Shown here: positions 37,282-46,451 of the stretch, piece after piece
How the letters are laid out: every line of letters starts with the position of its first letter
Numbering within the stretch: the first letter of the stretch is position 1
NCBI GenBank assembly: GCA_037200845.1
Contig: JBBCGQ010000001.1
Location: 1,550,001-1,614,000 of the forward strand
Direction: 5' to 3'
From: Bauldia sp.
GTDB lineage: Bacteria > Pseudomonadota > Alphaproteobacteria > Rhizobiales > Kaistiaceae
DNA: 64,000 bases
Made by a program: the position numbers and the translations under genes
The notes under the pieces: model-generated
The model's database searches: none
Seen by the model: only the letters and a program-made list of their open reading frames with translations
What the model was told of the DNA's origin: nothing

Positions 37282-38757
37282 CTAGCGCGCCTCGGCGAGC
37301 TTGGGGAAGGCGCGCACGTTGTTCGCCGCCTCGCGGTCGACCAGCCGCGTCGGATAGGCACCGGTGAAGCAGGCGTCGCAGAACTGCGGCTGCCCGCTGT
37401 CGCGCTGCGCCTCGCCGACAGCCCGGTAGAGCCCGTCGATCGACAGGAAGCCGAGGCTATCGACCTGGATGTAGTTGGCCATGTCGGCGATCGACATGCG
37501 GTGCGCGATCAGTTGCGATTCCTCCGGCGTATCGACGCCGTAGAAGCACGAGTGCATCGTCGGCGGGCTGGCGATGCGCATGTGCACCTCGCTGGCGCCG
37601 GCATCGCGGATCATCTTCACGATCTTCTGCGAGGTCGTGCCGCGCACGATGGAGTCATCGACCAGCACGACGCGCTTGCCCGCGAGCACGTCGCGGTTGG
37701 CGTTGTGCTTGAGGCGGACGCCCATATGGCGGATCGCGTCGGACGGCTCGATGAAGGTGCGGCCGATGTAGTGGTTGCGGATGATGCCGAGATCGAAGGT
37801 AAGGCCGGCGGCCGCGGCATAGCCGATCGCCGCCGGCGTGCCCGAGTCCGGCACCGGCACGACGAGATCGGCATCGGCCGGCGCTTCGCGCGCGAGCTCG
37901 GCGCCGATGCGCTTGCGCACCTCGTAGACGCCTCGCCCCTCGACCGAGGAATCGGGCCGCGCGAAATAGACGTACTCGAAGACGCAGAAGCGCGGCTTCT
38001 CCTGCTGGAACGGGAACGTGCTCTCGATCCCCTCAGGCGTGACGACGATCATCTCGCCGGGCTTGATGTCGCGCACGAAGCGCGCGCCGATGATGTCGAG
38101 CGCGCAGGTCTCCGAGGCGAGGATCGCAGCGCCGTCGAGGTCGCCGAGGACGAGCGGGCGCACGCCGAGAGGATCGCGCACGCCGATCATCTTCTTGGTC
38201 GAGAGACACACCAGCGAATAGGCGCCCTCGACCCGCTTCAGGGCATCGACGACGCGGTCGACCAGCAGCGTCTTCGTGCTGGTCGCGATGAGGTGGAGGA
38301 TTACCTCGGTATCCGACGTCGACTGGAAGATCGAGCCGCGCTTCTGCAGCAGGGTCTGCAGCGCCAGCGCGTTGGTGAGGTTGCCGTTGTGGGCGATGGC
38401 GAAGCCGCCGCCGGAGAATTCCGCGAACAGCGGCTGGATGTTGCGCGTGCCGCTGCCGCCGTGCGTGGCGTAGCGCACGTGGCCGATGGCGCGGTCGCCG
38501 GTCAGCCGGTCCATGACCGAGCGCTTGGTGAAGGTGTCGCCGACCAGGCCGACGTGGCGCTCGGAATGGAAGCCGTCGCCGTCGAAGGAGACGATGCCGC
38601 CCGCCTCCTGCCCGCGATGCTGCAGGGCGTGCAGGCCGAGCGCGGTGAGCGCGCCGGCGCCGGTGTGGGCGAAGACGCCGAACACGCCGCACTCCTCGTG
38701 CAGCTTGTCGTCGGCGAACGGGTTGGTCGTCAGGTCGTGCATGGCCGCGTCTTCCAT
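37282..38757 (-). CDS. purF: Amidophosphoribosyltransferase PurF
   Basis: PurF transfers glutamine nitrogen to PRPP, the first step of purine synthesis. From the ATG at 38757 the protein has 491 residues. A 22-residue propeptide is followed by C23 in HEECGVFGVF, the N-terminal nucleophile after processing. RGQEAGG, GHVRYATHG and the PRPP site VVLVDDSIVRGTT are present. An alternative ATG at 38742 would shorten the propeptide by five residues. It sits 13 bases after cvpA. Confidence 0.94.
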   Translation of the reverse strand: MEDAAMHDLTTNPFADDKLHEECGVFGVFAHTGAGALTALGLHALQHRGQEAGGIVSFDGDGFHSERHVGLVGDTFTKRSVMDRLTGDRAIGHVRYATHGGSGTRNIQPLFAEFSGGGFAIAHNGNLTNALALQTLLQKRGSIFQSTSDTEVILHLIATSTKTLLVDRVVDALKRVEGAYSLVCLSTKKMIGVRDPLGVRPLVLGDLDGAAILASETCALDIIGARFVRDIKPGEMIVVTPEGIESTFPFQQEKPRFCVFEYVYFARPDSSVEGRGVYEVRKRIGAELAREAPADADLVVPVPDSGTPAAIGYAAAAGLTFDLGIIRNHYIGRTFIEPSDAIRHMGVRLKHNANRDVLAGKRVVLVDDSIVRGTTSQKIVKMIRDAGASEVHMRIASPPTMHSCFYGVDTPEESQLIAHRMSIADMANYIQVDSLGFLSIDGLYRAVGEAQRDSGQPQFCDACFTGAYPTRLVDREAANNVRAFPKLAEAR

Positions 38758-38770
38758 GTCGGCGGCGCCG

Positions 38771-39415
38771 TCAGTTGCCGCTGTTCTGGATAAGCGTATC
38801 GAGATTCTGCCGCGTATCGTTGCCGTATGTAGTGTCCGCCGGCGGATTTGCCGCCCCGCTGTCGTCGGCCGGCGGCGTGTCGGTGCCGTTGGCGGGCGCA
38901 TCGGCGCCGTTGTTGCGGAAGCGCTTGAGCAGCGCCGCCTCGACGTCGTCGGGCAGCGCCGCCATCAGCTTCTCGCCGAGATTGGAAAGCAGCGGCTTCG
39001 ACTTGGCGTTGGCGACCCACGACGGCGGCGTCTGCACCAGCCACGAGAAGAAGAGCAGCGCGATGACCAGAAGCAGGATGCCGCGCGCCGCGCCGAACAG
39101 GAAGCCGAGGCCGCGATCGAGCGCGCCGACGCGGCTGTCGATGACGAAGTCGGAAATCTTGGTGGTGACGTAGCTCGCCACGATCAGCGCGACGACGAAG
39201 ATGACCGCCGCCGCGATGATGGTCGCCACCGTCGGGCTGGTGACGTACGATTTCACCATCGGCACCAGGGGCTTGTAGAGGAAATAGGCTGCGGCGACGG
39301 CGGCCAGCCACGAGGCGACCGAGAGGACCTCGCGGACGAAGCCGCGCACCATGGCAAGCGTCGCCGAAATCAGCACGACGACGATGACGATCAGGTCGAG
39401 GATGGTGAGCGGCAT
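38771..39415 (-). CDS. cvpA: CvpA-family membrane protein
   Basis: This 214-residue protein has four hydrophobic segments beginning ILDLIVIVVVLISATLAMVRG, the GFVREVLSVASWLAA signature and LDRGLGFLFGAARGILLLV, then a low-complexity soluble tail (about 155-214) rich in Asn, Asp, Ala and Pro. The family is named for colicin V production in E. coli and is linked to envelope stress resistance. Its position before purF is conserved. The ATG at 39415 is chosen because homology starts there. Confidence 0.88.
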   Translation of the reverse strand: MPLTILDLIVIVVVLISATLAMVRGFVREVLSVASWLAAVAAAYFLYKPLVPMVKSYVTSPTVATIIAAAVIFVVALIVASYVTTKISDFVIDSRVGALDRGLGFLFGAARGILLLVIALLFFSWLVQTPPSWVANAKSKPLLSNLGEKLMAALPDDVEAALLKRFRNNGADAPANGTDTPPADDSGAANPPADTTYGNDTRQNLDTLIQNSGN

Positions 39416-39626
39416 GCGCGGCGCGAATTCCTGGCTGGGAGTGACCGGTCGAAGCCGGCCACGGCGGCCGTTTCCTAGCACGATTCTGATACCGGCGTGC
39501 GAGCCGCCGGGTGCGGCCCGTTCGCCGCCACGATGGCTGCGGTAAGCCGTTGGCGCGGAACGGCTTTCCGGCCGCTAACGCTCGACTCACCGGCAAGGCG
39601 TATGGTCGGGGCATAGGGAGGAAAAC

Positions 39627-39983
39627 ATGGCCAAAACAGCCAACCTGCTGAGCCTCACTCTCACCCTTGCCGCCGGCCTCGCGCTGGCCCACGCCGCCAC
39701 CGCCGCCCTGCCGACCCCGGTGAACGACCAGATCACCCAGTCGATCGCCGGCATCGACTCCAACGAAAACGGCTCGGTCGATCAGGCCGAGTGGCACGTC
39801 GCCGGCGACCGCACGTTTGCGGCGCTCGACAGCGACAAGGACGGCAACATCAGCGAGGACGAATTCGCGCTGATCCACGGCGCGACATTTTCGGCGATGG
39901 ATACCAACCACGACGGCGAAGTCTCCGCCGCCGAGGCGAACATCTATCGCCGCCTGCCGTGGACGCTCGGTCTGTTCCGCTAG
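39627..39983 (+). CDS. Exported EF-hand calcium-binding protein
   Basis: This 118-residue protein has a signal peptide (MAKTANLLSLTLTLAAGLALAHA, cleavage near 23-26) and three EF-hand loops: DSNENGSVDQAEW (about 44-56), DSDKDGNISEDEF (about 68-80) and DTNHDGEVSAAEA (about 91-103). Each has the Asp/Asn ligands at positions 1, 3 and 5 and a bidentate Glu. It is therefore likely a periplasmic or secreted calcium sensor or buffer. A gggagg site sits ahead of the ATG. Its stop overlaps that of the converging gene. Confidence 0.85.
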   Translation: MAKTANLLSLTLTLAAGLALAHAATAALPTPVNDQITQSIAGIDSNENGSVDQAEWHVAGDRTFAALDSDKDGNISEDEFALIHGATFSAMDTNHDGEVSAAEANIYRRLPWTLGLFR

Positions 39984-40324
39984 CCCGGCACCGAGACGTT
40001 GCAGGCGCCGCTGGTATAGTTGGTGTTGGTGCCAAAGCTTGCGCCGGCAGCGAGCGCATTCTTGTTCTTCACCGTCCACGAATGGCTGCCGACGCTGAGC
40101 GTATAGGTCGTGTTGGCCGGGATCGCGAAGGACCACTGGTTGGTCACCACGAACGGGGTTGCGGTGACGTTGCCGAGGATGAAAAGTCCGGGCAGCGAGA
40201 CGCTGGCGCCGATCGAACAATGCAGATGACGGCGCACGGTCGCCGCCTCGGAAGGCGCCGCGATCAGCGGAACCGTGGTTGCAGCGAGAAGCGCGACAGC
40301 GACAATTTTCGTAAAACCGTTCAT
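39980..40324 (-). CDS. Small exported protein of unknown function
   Basis: This 114-residue protein has a signal peptide (MNGFTKIVAVALLAATTVPLIAAPSEA, cleavage after SEA near 27). The mature part is Asn/Thr/Ser-rich and beta-prone (FVVTNQWSFAIPANTTYTLSVGSHSWTVKNK), with two cysteines (HLHCSIG and GACNVSV) that could form a disulfide. It resembles a small Ig-like or lectin-like surface domain, but I recognise no family. It converges on the EF-hand gene with a shared CTAG stop. Confidence 0.65.
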   Translation of the reverse strand: MNGFTKIVAVALLAATTVPLIAAPSEAATVRRHLHCSIGASVSLPGLFILGNVTATPFVVTNQWSFAIPANTTYTLSVGSHSWTVKNKNALAAGASFGTNTNYTSGACNVSVPG

Positions 40325-40382
40325 GGTCGACGATCTCCGGCCTTGCCCTCGCGGCTAAAATAACGCCGCGACCGCGTCGCAA

Positions 40383-41769
<1,387 letters not shown>

Positions 41770-41837
41770 GGTTTGCCTCGATGTTCTTGTTATGTTCTAC
41801 GTGAATTTGGGGGCCGAGGCAACTGCTCCTCCGGTTT

Positions 41838-41932
41838 CCCCGCGAAAGCGGAGATCCAGGTGGCGGGATTGATGCTGCTCATGCGGTTCGCGCTCGGCAC
41901 GTGGATCCCCGCTTTCGCGGGGATAAGCGGTA
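41838..41932. repeat. Inverted pair of cGCGAAAGCGgGGATCCA-type repeats
   Basis: Copies ccccgcgaaagcggagatcca (left) and tggatccccgctttcgcgggga (right) are inverse versions of one unit and bracket about 50 bases. A related pair lies at 43762-43840. Such short palindromic units are a common dispersed family in proteobacteria, and some stall transcription or bind nucleoid proteins. Confidence 0.65.
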
Positions 41933-41999
41933 AGGAGGCGTGACTGCGCGCTCTCGCGACGCCTGAGCATCCGAGTCTTGATCCTTCCTTTTCTCTCCC

Positions 42000-42320
42000 C
42001 CGGCACGTCCGAGGGGTGGCGGGCGCCCGGCTGGTGCCGAGCGGGTAGTTCCCGCGTTTGTGGGCGCCTTCCGGGCGCCCGCCGCGGCCGTTGTCGAAGC
42101 CGGCCGGCACTTCGGTCCATCGCGGCTAGCTCCCCGACGTAGCTTTGGGGAAGCGCCTCTCCGGCGTGCCGGCGGGGCCTCAACGCGACGAACTCAAGCC
42201 CGAGGTGGGCGGACTGTCGTAGTGCCGACGGACCAGCCACGCTTCGCCCCGCGACCCGGTTGCGTAACCGGAGCGGCGGGGAACCGCATCCCCGCTCCGC
42301 ACCACGACGCCTCGAGTTGC
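42000..42320. ncRNA. Candidate structured RNA or structured repeat
   Basis: The strongest fold is a perfect 12-bp inverted repeat, gcgggcgcccgg (42019-42030) against ccgggcgcccgc (42071-42082), enclosing a second stem gcggg/cccgc (42041-42055). Further right are ccggtt-gcgt-aaccgg (42256-42271) and a ggag...cggggaaccgcatccccgctcc hairpin (about 42270-42298). The segment is not tmRNA, RNase P or SRP RNA as far as conserved cores can be recognised. Strand and expression are unknown. Confidence 0.3.
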
Positions 42321-42451
42321 GCCCTCGGGTGAGCGGGGATGGGTGCATTGTCGGGGAGGTTTGGGTCGCGGGGATAACTTATTTTCGCGGAGACAGGTGC
42401 CTAGCCATCGGCGTCATCTCTGCCTCGGGACCAACATGCGGTCGGACTCGT

Positions 42452-42610
42452 GGAGAGACACCCCTCCCCAAAGCCGCTTTGCGGTTTTGGCCCTCCCACA
42501 AGGGGAGGGCTCAAGTGGAGTTTGGTCAAGCGCGGTGTTTCAACAACGATGAACCCTCCCCTTGTGGGAGGGTCAAACGGCCGAAGGCCGTTTGGAGAGG
42601 GGTGTGTCTC
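42452..42610. repeat. Head-to-head pair of palindromic intergenic elements (copies 1 and 2)
   Basis: Copy 1 (about 42453-42511) runs gagacacccctccccaaa-gc...gcggtttt-ggccctcccacaagg-ggagggc. Copy 2 (about 42551-42610) is its inverse, ending tttggagaggggtgtgtctc. Each copy contains two internal hairpins. The same element occurs at 44412-44463 and 53488-53543. They sit just past gene ends, here 25 bases beyond the alr stop, so they could act as terminators. Confidence 0.75.
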
Positions 42611-42634
42611 AGCGCGCTCGATGCATGACGGCGG

Positions 42635-43702
42635 CTATCCGCCGAGGTAGCGCCGCTCGTAGCGCTTGCCGAGGCCGGTGAGGAATTCGTAGCCGACGGT
42701 GCCGGCGCGGGCGGCGACGTCGTCGACCGGCACTTGCTTGCCGAACAGCTCGGCCCAGTCGCCGCGCGTCGCGCCGGGGATGTCGGTGGCGTCGACCGCC
42801 ATCAGGTCCATCGAGACGCGGCCGAGCAGCGGCGCCGGCCTGCCGCGGATGGCGACGTGGGCGCCGTCGCCGGCGCTGACGCGGTGGTAGCCGTCGGCAT
42901 AGCCGACGCCGAGCACCGCGATTCTGGTTGGGCGCGTGAGGCGGCGGGTGGCGCCGTAGCCGACCGTCTCGCCGGGCGCCGCCTCGCGCACCATCAGCAC
43001 GCGCGCCTCCGCTGTGGCGACGACGTTCATTGGCGCCGCGACGTTGGGGCCGGGGCTGGCGCCGTAGAGCGCGATGCCCGGGCGGACGAGATCGAAATGG
43101 AAATCGCGGCCGAGGTAGACGCCGGCGGAATTGGCGAGCGACGCCGGGACGGCCGGCATCGCGGCGCGCACCGCGCGGAAGGCATCGAGCTGGCGGCGGT
43201 TGAGCGGATGATCGGGCTCCTCGGAGATGACGAGGTGGCTCATCAGCAGCGACGGTTTTGTGCGCGCGATGTCGACGGCGAGCGCCTCGCCCGGCGTGAC
43301 GCCGAGGCGGTTCATGCCGGTATCGACGTGGAGCGCGGCGCCGATCGGCGCACCGGCCGCCTGCCACTCGGCGACCTCGGGCATCGAGCCGAGGACCGGG
43401 CGGAGGTTGTCGGCGACGAGCGCCGCACCTTCGCCGGGCAGGAGGCCGGCGAGGATGTAGATCGTGGCGGCCGGCGCGGCCTTCCGCAGGCGGCGGCCTT
43501 CGTCCGCGGTTGCGACAAAGAACGTGCGGCAGCCGGCTTTGGCCAGCGCCGCGCCGGCGAACTCGATGCCCATGCCGTAGGCGTCGGCTTTCACCACCGC
43601 CGATGTTTCGGTCGCGACCTTGGCGGCGACGGCGCGCCAGTTGGCGGTGAGCGCGGCGAGGTCGATGGTCAGGCGCGTGGGGGTGGGGGATGCTTCGGTC
43701 AT
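42635..43702 (-). CDS. alr: Alanine racemase
   Basis: This 355-residue PLP enzyme converts L- to D-alanine for peptidoglycan. The PLP lysine is K38 in VVKADAYGMG, HVDTGMNRLG follows near 140, and the C-terminal half has GYGATRRL and GRVSMDLMAVD, the latter around the second-subunit active-site region. The start at the ATG 43702 gives the usual N-terminus (RLTIDLAALTANWRA). An ORF extension of 13 codons upstream is unlikely. Confidence 0.92.
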   Translation of the reverse strand: MTEASPTPTRLTIDLAALTANWRAVAAKVATETSAVVKADAYGMGIEFAGAALAKAGCRTFFVATADEGRRLRKAAPAATIYILAGLLPGEGAALVADNLRPVLGSMPEVAEWQAAGAPIGAALHVDTGMNRLGVTPGEALAVDIARTKPSLLMSHLVISEEPDHPLNRRQLDAFRAVRAAMPAVPASLANSAGVYLGRDFHFDLVRPGIALYGASPGPNVAAPMNVVATAEARVLMVREAAPGETVGYGATRRLTRPTRIAVLGVGYADGYHRVSAGDGAHVAIRGRPAPLLGRVSMDLMAVDATDIPGATRGDWAELFGKQVPVDDVAARAGTVGYEFLTGLGKRYERRYLGG

Positions 43703-43761
43703 TGGTGCGCGAGTGTAGCGGTGCGGAAGCGTGCCCACCACGGCTCCAACGCACTCGTTGT

Positions 43762-43840
43762 CGTGCCCGCGTAGGCGGGCATCCAGTATCCGCGAGCCGG
43801 GCGGCGTTTACTGGGTCCCCGCCTGCGCGGGGACGACATT
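43762..43840. repeat. Inverted pair of GCGGG-type dispersed repeats
   Basis: The unit cgtgcccgcgtaggcgggcatccagta is followed at about 30 bases by its inverse, tactgggtccccgcctgcgcgggga. Each half is a hairpin (cccgcgtaggcggg and ccccgcctgcgcgggg). It fills the gap between alr and the SRPBCC gene and overlaps the end of the latter. It is related to the pair at 41838-41932. Confidence 0.7.
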
Positions 43841-44345
43841 AGTGTTGCCGCGATCCTTCCACCGCCTTCGCGTAGGCCTCGACGATCTGCGGCCAGCCGG
43901 TCCTGGCGCCCATCTCGGCGCGGTAGCCCTGCCAGCCTTCGCCGTGGCGCGGGAAGTCGCGATGCACGACGATGACGTCGGTCGTCTGCGGGTCGACGGC
44001 GACGAAGCGCACGTCGATGCGGCTGGCGCTGCTTTCGGTCGGTTCGCGGCGGCCGTCGGGGCCGATCTGCCAGGCGATGACGATCTGCTCCGGCCGGTTG
44101 AAGCTGAGCACCATGCCGACCGGGTCGCCCGCCTCGCTGACCGTGCCGTTGAAGCTCGGCTCGATGCTGAGCGCGCCGCCGGCGACGCGGCGCTCGCGCG
44201 GCCACCACGCATCGAAGCGATCGACGAAGGCGGCGAAGGCCTGCTCGCGCGGCGCCTTCACCTTGCGGCTCACCACGACGATCTCCGGCGTGCCGCCGGC
44301 GGCGGGCGCCTTGTCTTCAGATTTGCCGAACAGCCATTTGAACAT
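43839..44345 (-). CDS. SRPBCC-domain protein (AHSA1-like)
   Basis: This 168-residue protein has a Bet v1/START-like fold of the AHSA1 type: VVVSRKVKAPREQAFAAFVDRFDAWWP at about 23-49, a hydrophobic core, and a C-terminal helix GARTGWPQIVEAYAKAVEG. The N-terminal tail (MFKWLFGKSEDKAPAAGG) is a charged, flexible lead. Such proteins bind hydrophobic ligands or act as co-chaperones. The ligand is unknown. Confidence 0.78.
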   Translation of the reverse strand: MFKWLFGKSEDKAPAAGGTPEIVVVSRKVKAPREQAFAAFVDRFDAWWPRERRVAGGALSIEPSFNGTVSEAGDPVGMVLSFNRPEQIVIAWQIGPDGRREPTESSASRIDVRFVAVDPQTTDVIVVHRDFPRHGEGWQGYRAEMGARTGWPQIVEAYAKAVEGSRQH

Positions 44346-44411
44346 GGCGTCTTATTCGCGCGGAATGGCGGAGGGCGCAACCTTAGCCCTGAGAGGAGGT
44401 GGAGGGACCGC

Positions 44412-44463
44412 GGCCCCTCCCCAAACCGCTGCGCGGTTTTGACCCTCCCGCAAGGGGAGGGTT
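44412..44463. repeat. Palindromic intergenic element (copy 3)
   Basis: The sequence cggcccctccccaaaccgctgcgcggttttgaccctcccgcaagg... forms two hairpins: aaaccgc-tgc-gcggttt and ccctcccgcaaggggaggg. It matches copies 1, 2 and 4. It lies downstream of dnaB in a 228-base gap, where it could serve as a terminator on the minus strand. Confidence 0.72.
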
Positions 44464-44573
44464 GGGTTCCTGGTCTGACACCGGACTCCGGCCCTCCGGC
44501 CGTCGCTTACGCTCCGGCGTTCGTCGCTCGAAACATGCCACCGGCATGTTTCGTTCGCTTCGCGAACCGATCC

Positions 44574-46064
44574 TCACCCCTCGAACGGCACGGGTAGCGC
44601 GTCTTCCGACAAGTTCGAGAAGCGCGTCAGTTCGTCGGTGAATTGCAGGCGGACCGTGCCGGTGGGGCCGTGGCGCTGTTTGCCGATGATGACTTCGGCG
44701 AGGCCATGGACCTGGCCCATCTGGTCCTGCCACTGCACGTATTCGACCGTGCCGGGCTTGGGCTCCTTGTTCTTCAGGTAGTACTCCTCGCGGTAGACGA
44801 AGAGCACGACGTCGGCGTCCTGCTCGATCGAGCCCGACTCGCGGAGGTCGGAGAGCTGCGGGCGCTTGTCGTCGCGGTTTTCGACCTGACGCGAAAGCTG
44901 GGAGAGGGCGAGGATCGGCACGACGAGTTCCTTCGCCAGCGCCTTCAGCGCGTTGGTGATCTCGGTGACTTCCTGAACGCGGTTGTCGCCCTTCTTGGAC
45001 GAGCCGGAGAGCAACTGGATGTAGTCCACCACGATCAGGTCGAGGCCGCGCTGGCGCTTGAGGCGGCGGGCGCGCGCCGCAAGCTGCGCGATCGACAGGC
45101 CGCCGGTCTGGTCGACGTAGAGCGGGATCTTGTTCATCTCGCGCGCCGCCTCGACGATGCGGCCGAATTCGCTTTCATCGATGCGGCCGCGGCGGATGTT
45201 GGAGGAGGGCACGCCCGACTGCTCGGCGATGATACGGGTGGCGAGCTGCTCGGCGCTCATTTCGAGCGAGAAGAAGCCGACGATGCCGCCGTTGACCGTC
45301 TTCATCGAGCCGTCCGGCTGCAGTTCGCCCGCCCACGCCTTGGCGATGTTGAAGGCGATGTTGGTGCCGAGCGCGGTCTTGCCCATGCCCGGGCGGCCGG
45401 CGACGATGACGAGGTCGGACGACTGCAGGCCGCCCATCAGGCGGTCGAGGTCGGTGAGGCCGGTCGCCATGCCGGACAGGTGGCCGTCGCGCCGGTAGGC
45501 GTTGGAGGCCATGTCGATGGCGGTGTAGAGCGCGGCGTCGAAACTCTCGAAGCCGGAGCCGAAGCTGCCTTTTTCGGCGAGCTCGAACAGGCGCTTTTCG
45601 GTGTCCTCGATCTGCGCCTTCGGCGGCTGATCGACGGACGCGTCGTAGGCGACGTTGACCATGTCCTCGCCGATGGTGATCAGCGAGCGGCGGATGGCGA
45701 GGTCGTAGACCGAGCGGCCGTAGTCCTCGGCGTTGATGATGGTGGTGGCTTCGGCGGCCAGCCGCGCGAGGTATTGCGCGAGGTTGATGTCGCCGATGGC
45801 GAGATCGGCAGGGAGGAACGTCTTGATGGTGACCGGGGTCGCCACCTTGTTGGCGCGGATCAGTTGCCCGGCGACCTCGAAGATGACGCGGTGGACCGGC
45901 TCGAAGAAATGCTGCGGCTCGAGGAAATCGGAGACGCGGTAGAACGCCTCGTTGTTGACGAGGATGGCGCCGAGCAGCGCCTGCTCGGCCTCGACGTTCT
46001 GCGGCGCCGAGCGGTAGGCCTCCGCCGTGGCTGCACTTTCGATGACGCGGGCCGCGAGGGCCAT
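44574..46064 (-). CDS. dnaB: Replicative DNA helicase DnaB
   Basis: This 496-residue hexameric helicase moves the replication fork. The N-terminal DnaB domain begins PQNVEAEQALLGAIL (about 21-35). The RecA-like motor has Walker A AGRPGMGKTALG (222-233), DLIVVDYIQLLSG, and the arginine-finger and DRESGSIEQDADVV-type region, ending with the DnaB-specific KQRHGPTGTVRL. There is no intein. The ATG follows a gaggag site. Confidence 0.95.
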   Translation of the reverse strand: MALAARVIESAATAEAYRSAPQNVEAEQALLGAILVNNEAFYRVSDFLEPQHFFEPVHRVIFEVAGQLIRANKVATPVTIKTFLPADLAIGDINLAQYLARLAAEATTIINAEDYGRSVYDLAIRRSLITIGEDMVNVAYDASVDQPPKAQIEDTEKRLFELAEKGSFGSGFESFDAALYTAIDMASNAYRRDGHLSGMATGLTDLDRLMGGLQSSDLVIVAGRPGMGKTALGTNIAFNIAKAWAGELQPDGSMKTVNGGIVGFFSLEMSAEQLATRIIAEQSGVPSSNIRRGRIDESEFGRIVEAAREMNKIPLYVDQTGGLSIAQLAARARRLKRQRGLDLIVVDYIQLLSGSSKKGDNRVQEVTEITNALKALAKELVVPILALSQLSRQVENRDDKRPQLSDLRESGSIEQDADVVLFVYREEYYLKNKEPKPGTVEYVQWQDQMGQVHGLAEVIIGKQRHGPTGTVRLQFTDELTRFSNLSEDALPVPFEG

Positions 46065-46451
46065 TCGGACAGTCTCCTCACTCTGTCGCGCTGCGACAGC
46101 GCCCGTACGGCGAGCCGGCGGGCAGTCTTCTGATTCTTGCTACGTGGGGAACGCGGGGGTACCGAGAACGCAACCACACAATGCTGAACGTGTCTCGTTC
46201 CGCGATCCCTGTGTAGCGACAGGTGGCGGCCCTCGGAAGCGACGCGCGTCCTTACCGCCCGGTGTTCACACGGCGCGGTGCGAAAATATGACAGCAGCTT
46301 GCATGTTGCCGAAGGGCACCGCCGACGACGGTGGTAGCCGATTCGTTTGGGAGAAATTGGGGCGGTGCGTTGCGACGCCTGTTGTCTCTGTGCGGTCTCG
46401 GTTGGCACACCTCTCCCTGGAGGGAGAGGTGACCAACGGGCAACGAGGGCG
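46065..46451. other. Intergenic region between dnaB and the cyclopropane synthase gene
   Basis: This 387-base gap has no convincing gene. It holds a small hairpin ctgtcgc-gct-gcgacag (46084-46100), probably in the dnaB leader, and a perfect palindrome cacctctccct-ggagggagaggtg (46405-46431) near the 3' end of the next gene, related to the other palindromic repeats. The dnaB promoter should be here. Confidence 0.5.

Larger units (their letters stand above)
41770..42634. other. 865-base non-coding block with repeats and strong folds
   Basis: No gene is supported between radA and alr. Left to right the block holds an inverted pair of ccccgcgaaagcgg-type repeats (41838-41932), a highly structured GC-rich stretch (about 42000-42320) and a 158-base inverted pair of palindromic elements (42452-42610). 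Minus-strand frames through it give Arg/Pro-rich peptides without domain features, and I regard them as non-coding. Confidence 0.6.

Noticed and set aside
42000-42320. tmRNA, RNase P RNA or SRP RNA in the folded block
   Set aside because: I could not find the conserved cores of these RNAs, such as the RNase P gaggaaagtcc segment or an alphaproteobacterial tag-peptide frame.
41797-42348. Arg/Pro-rich minus-strand open frame through the radA-alr gap
   Set aside because: Its translation crosses repeat units and hairpins and has no domain pattern, so coding is unlikely.
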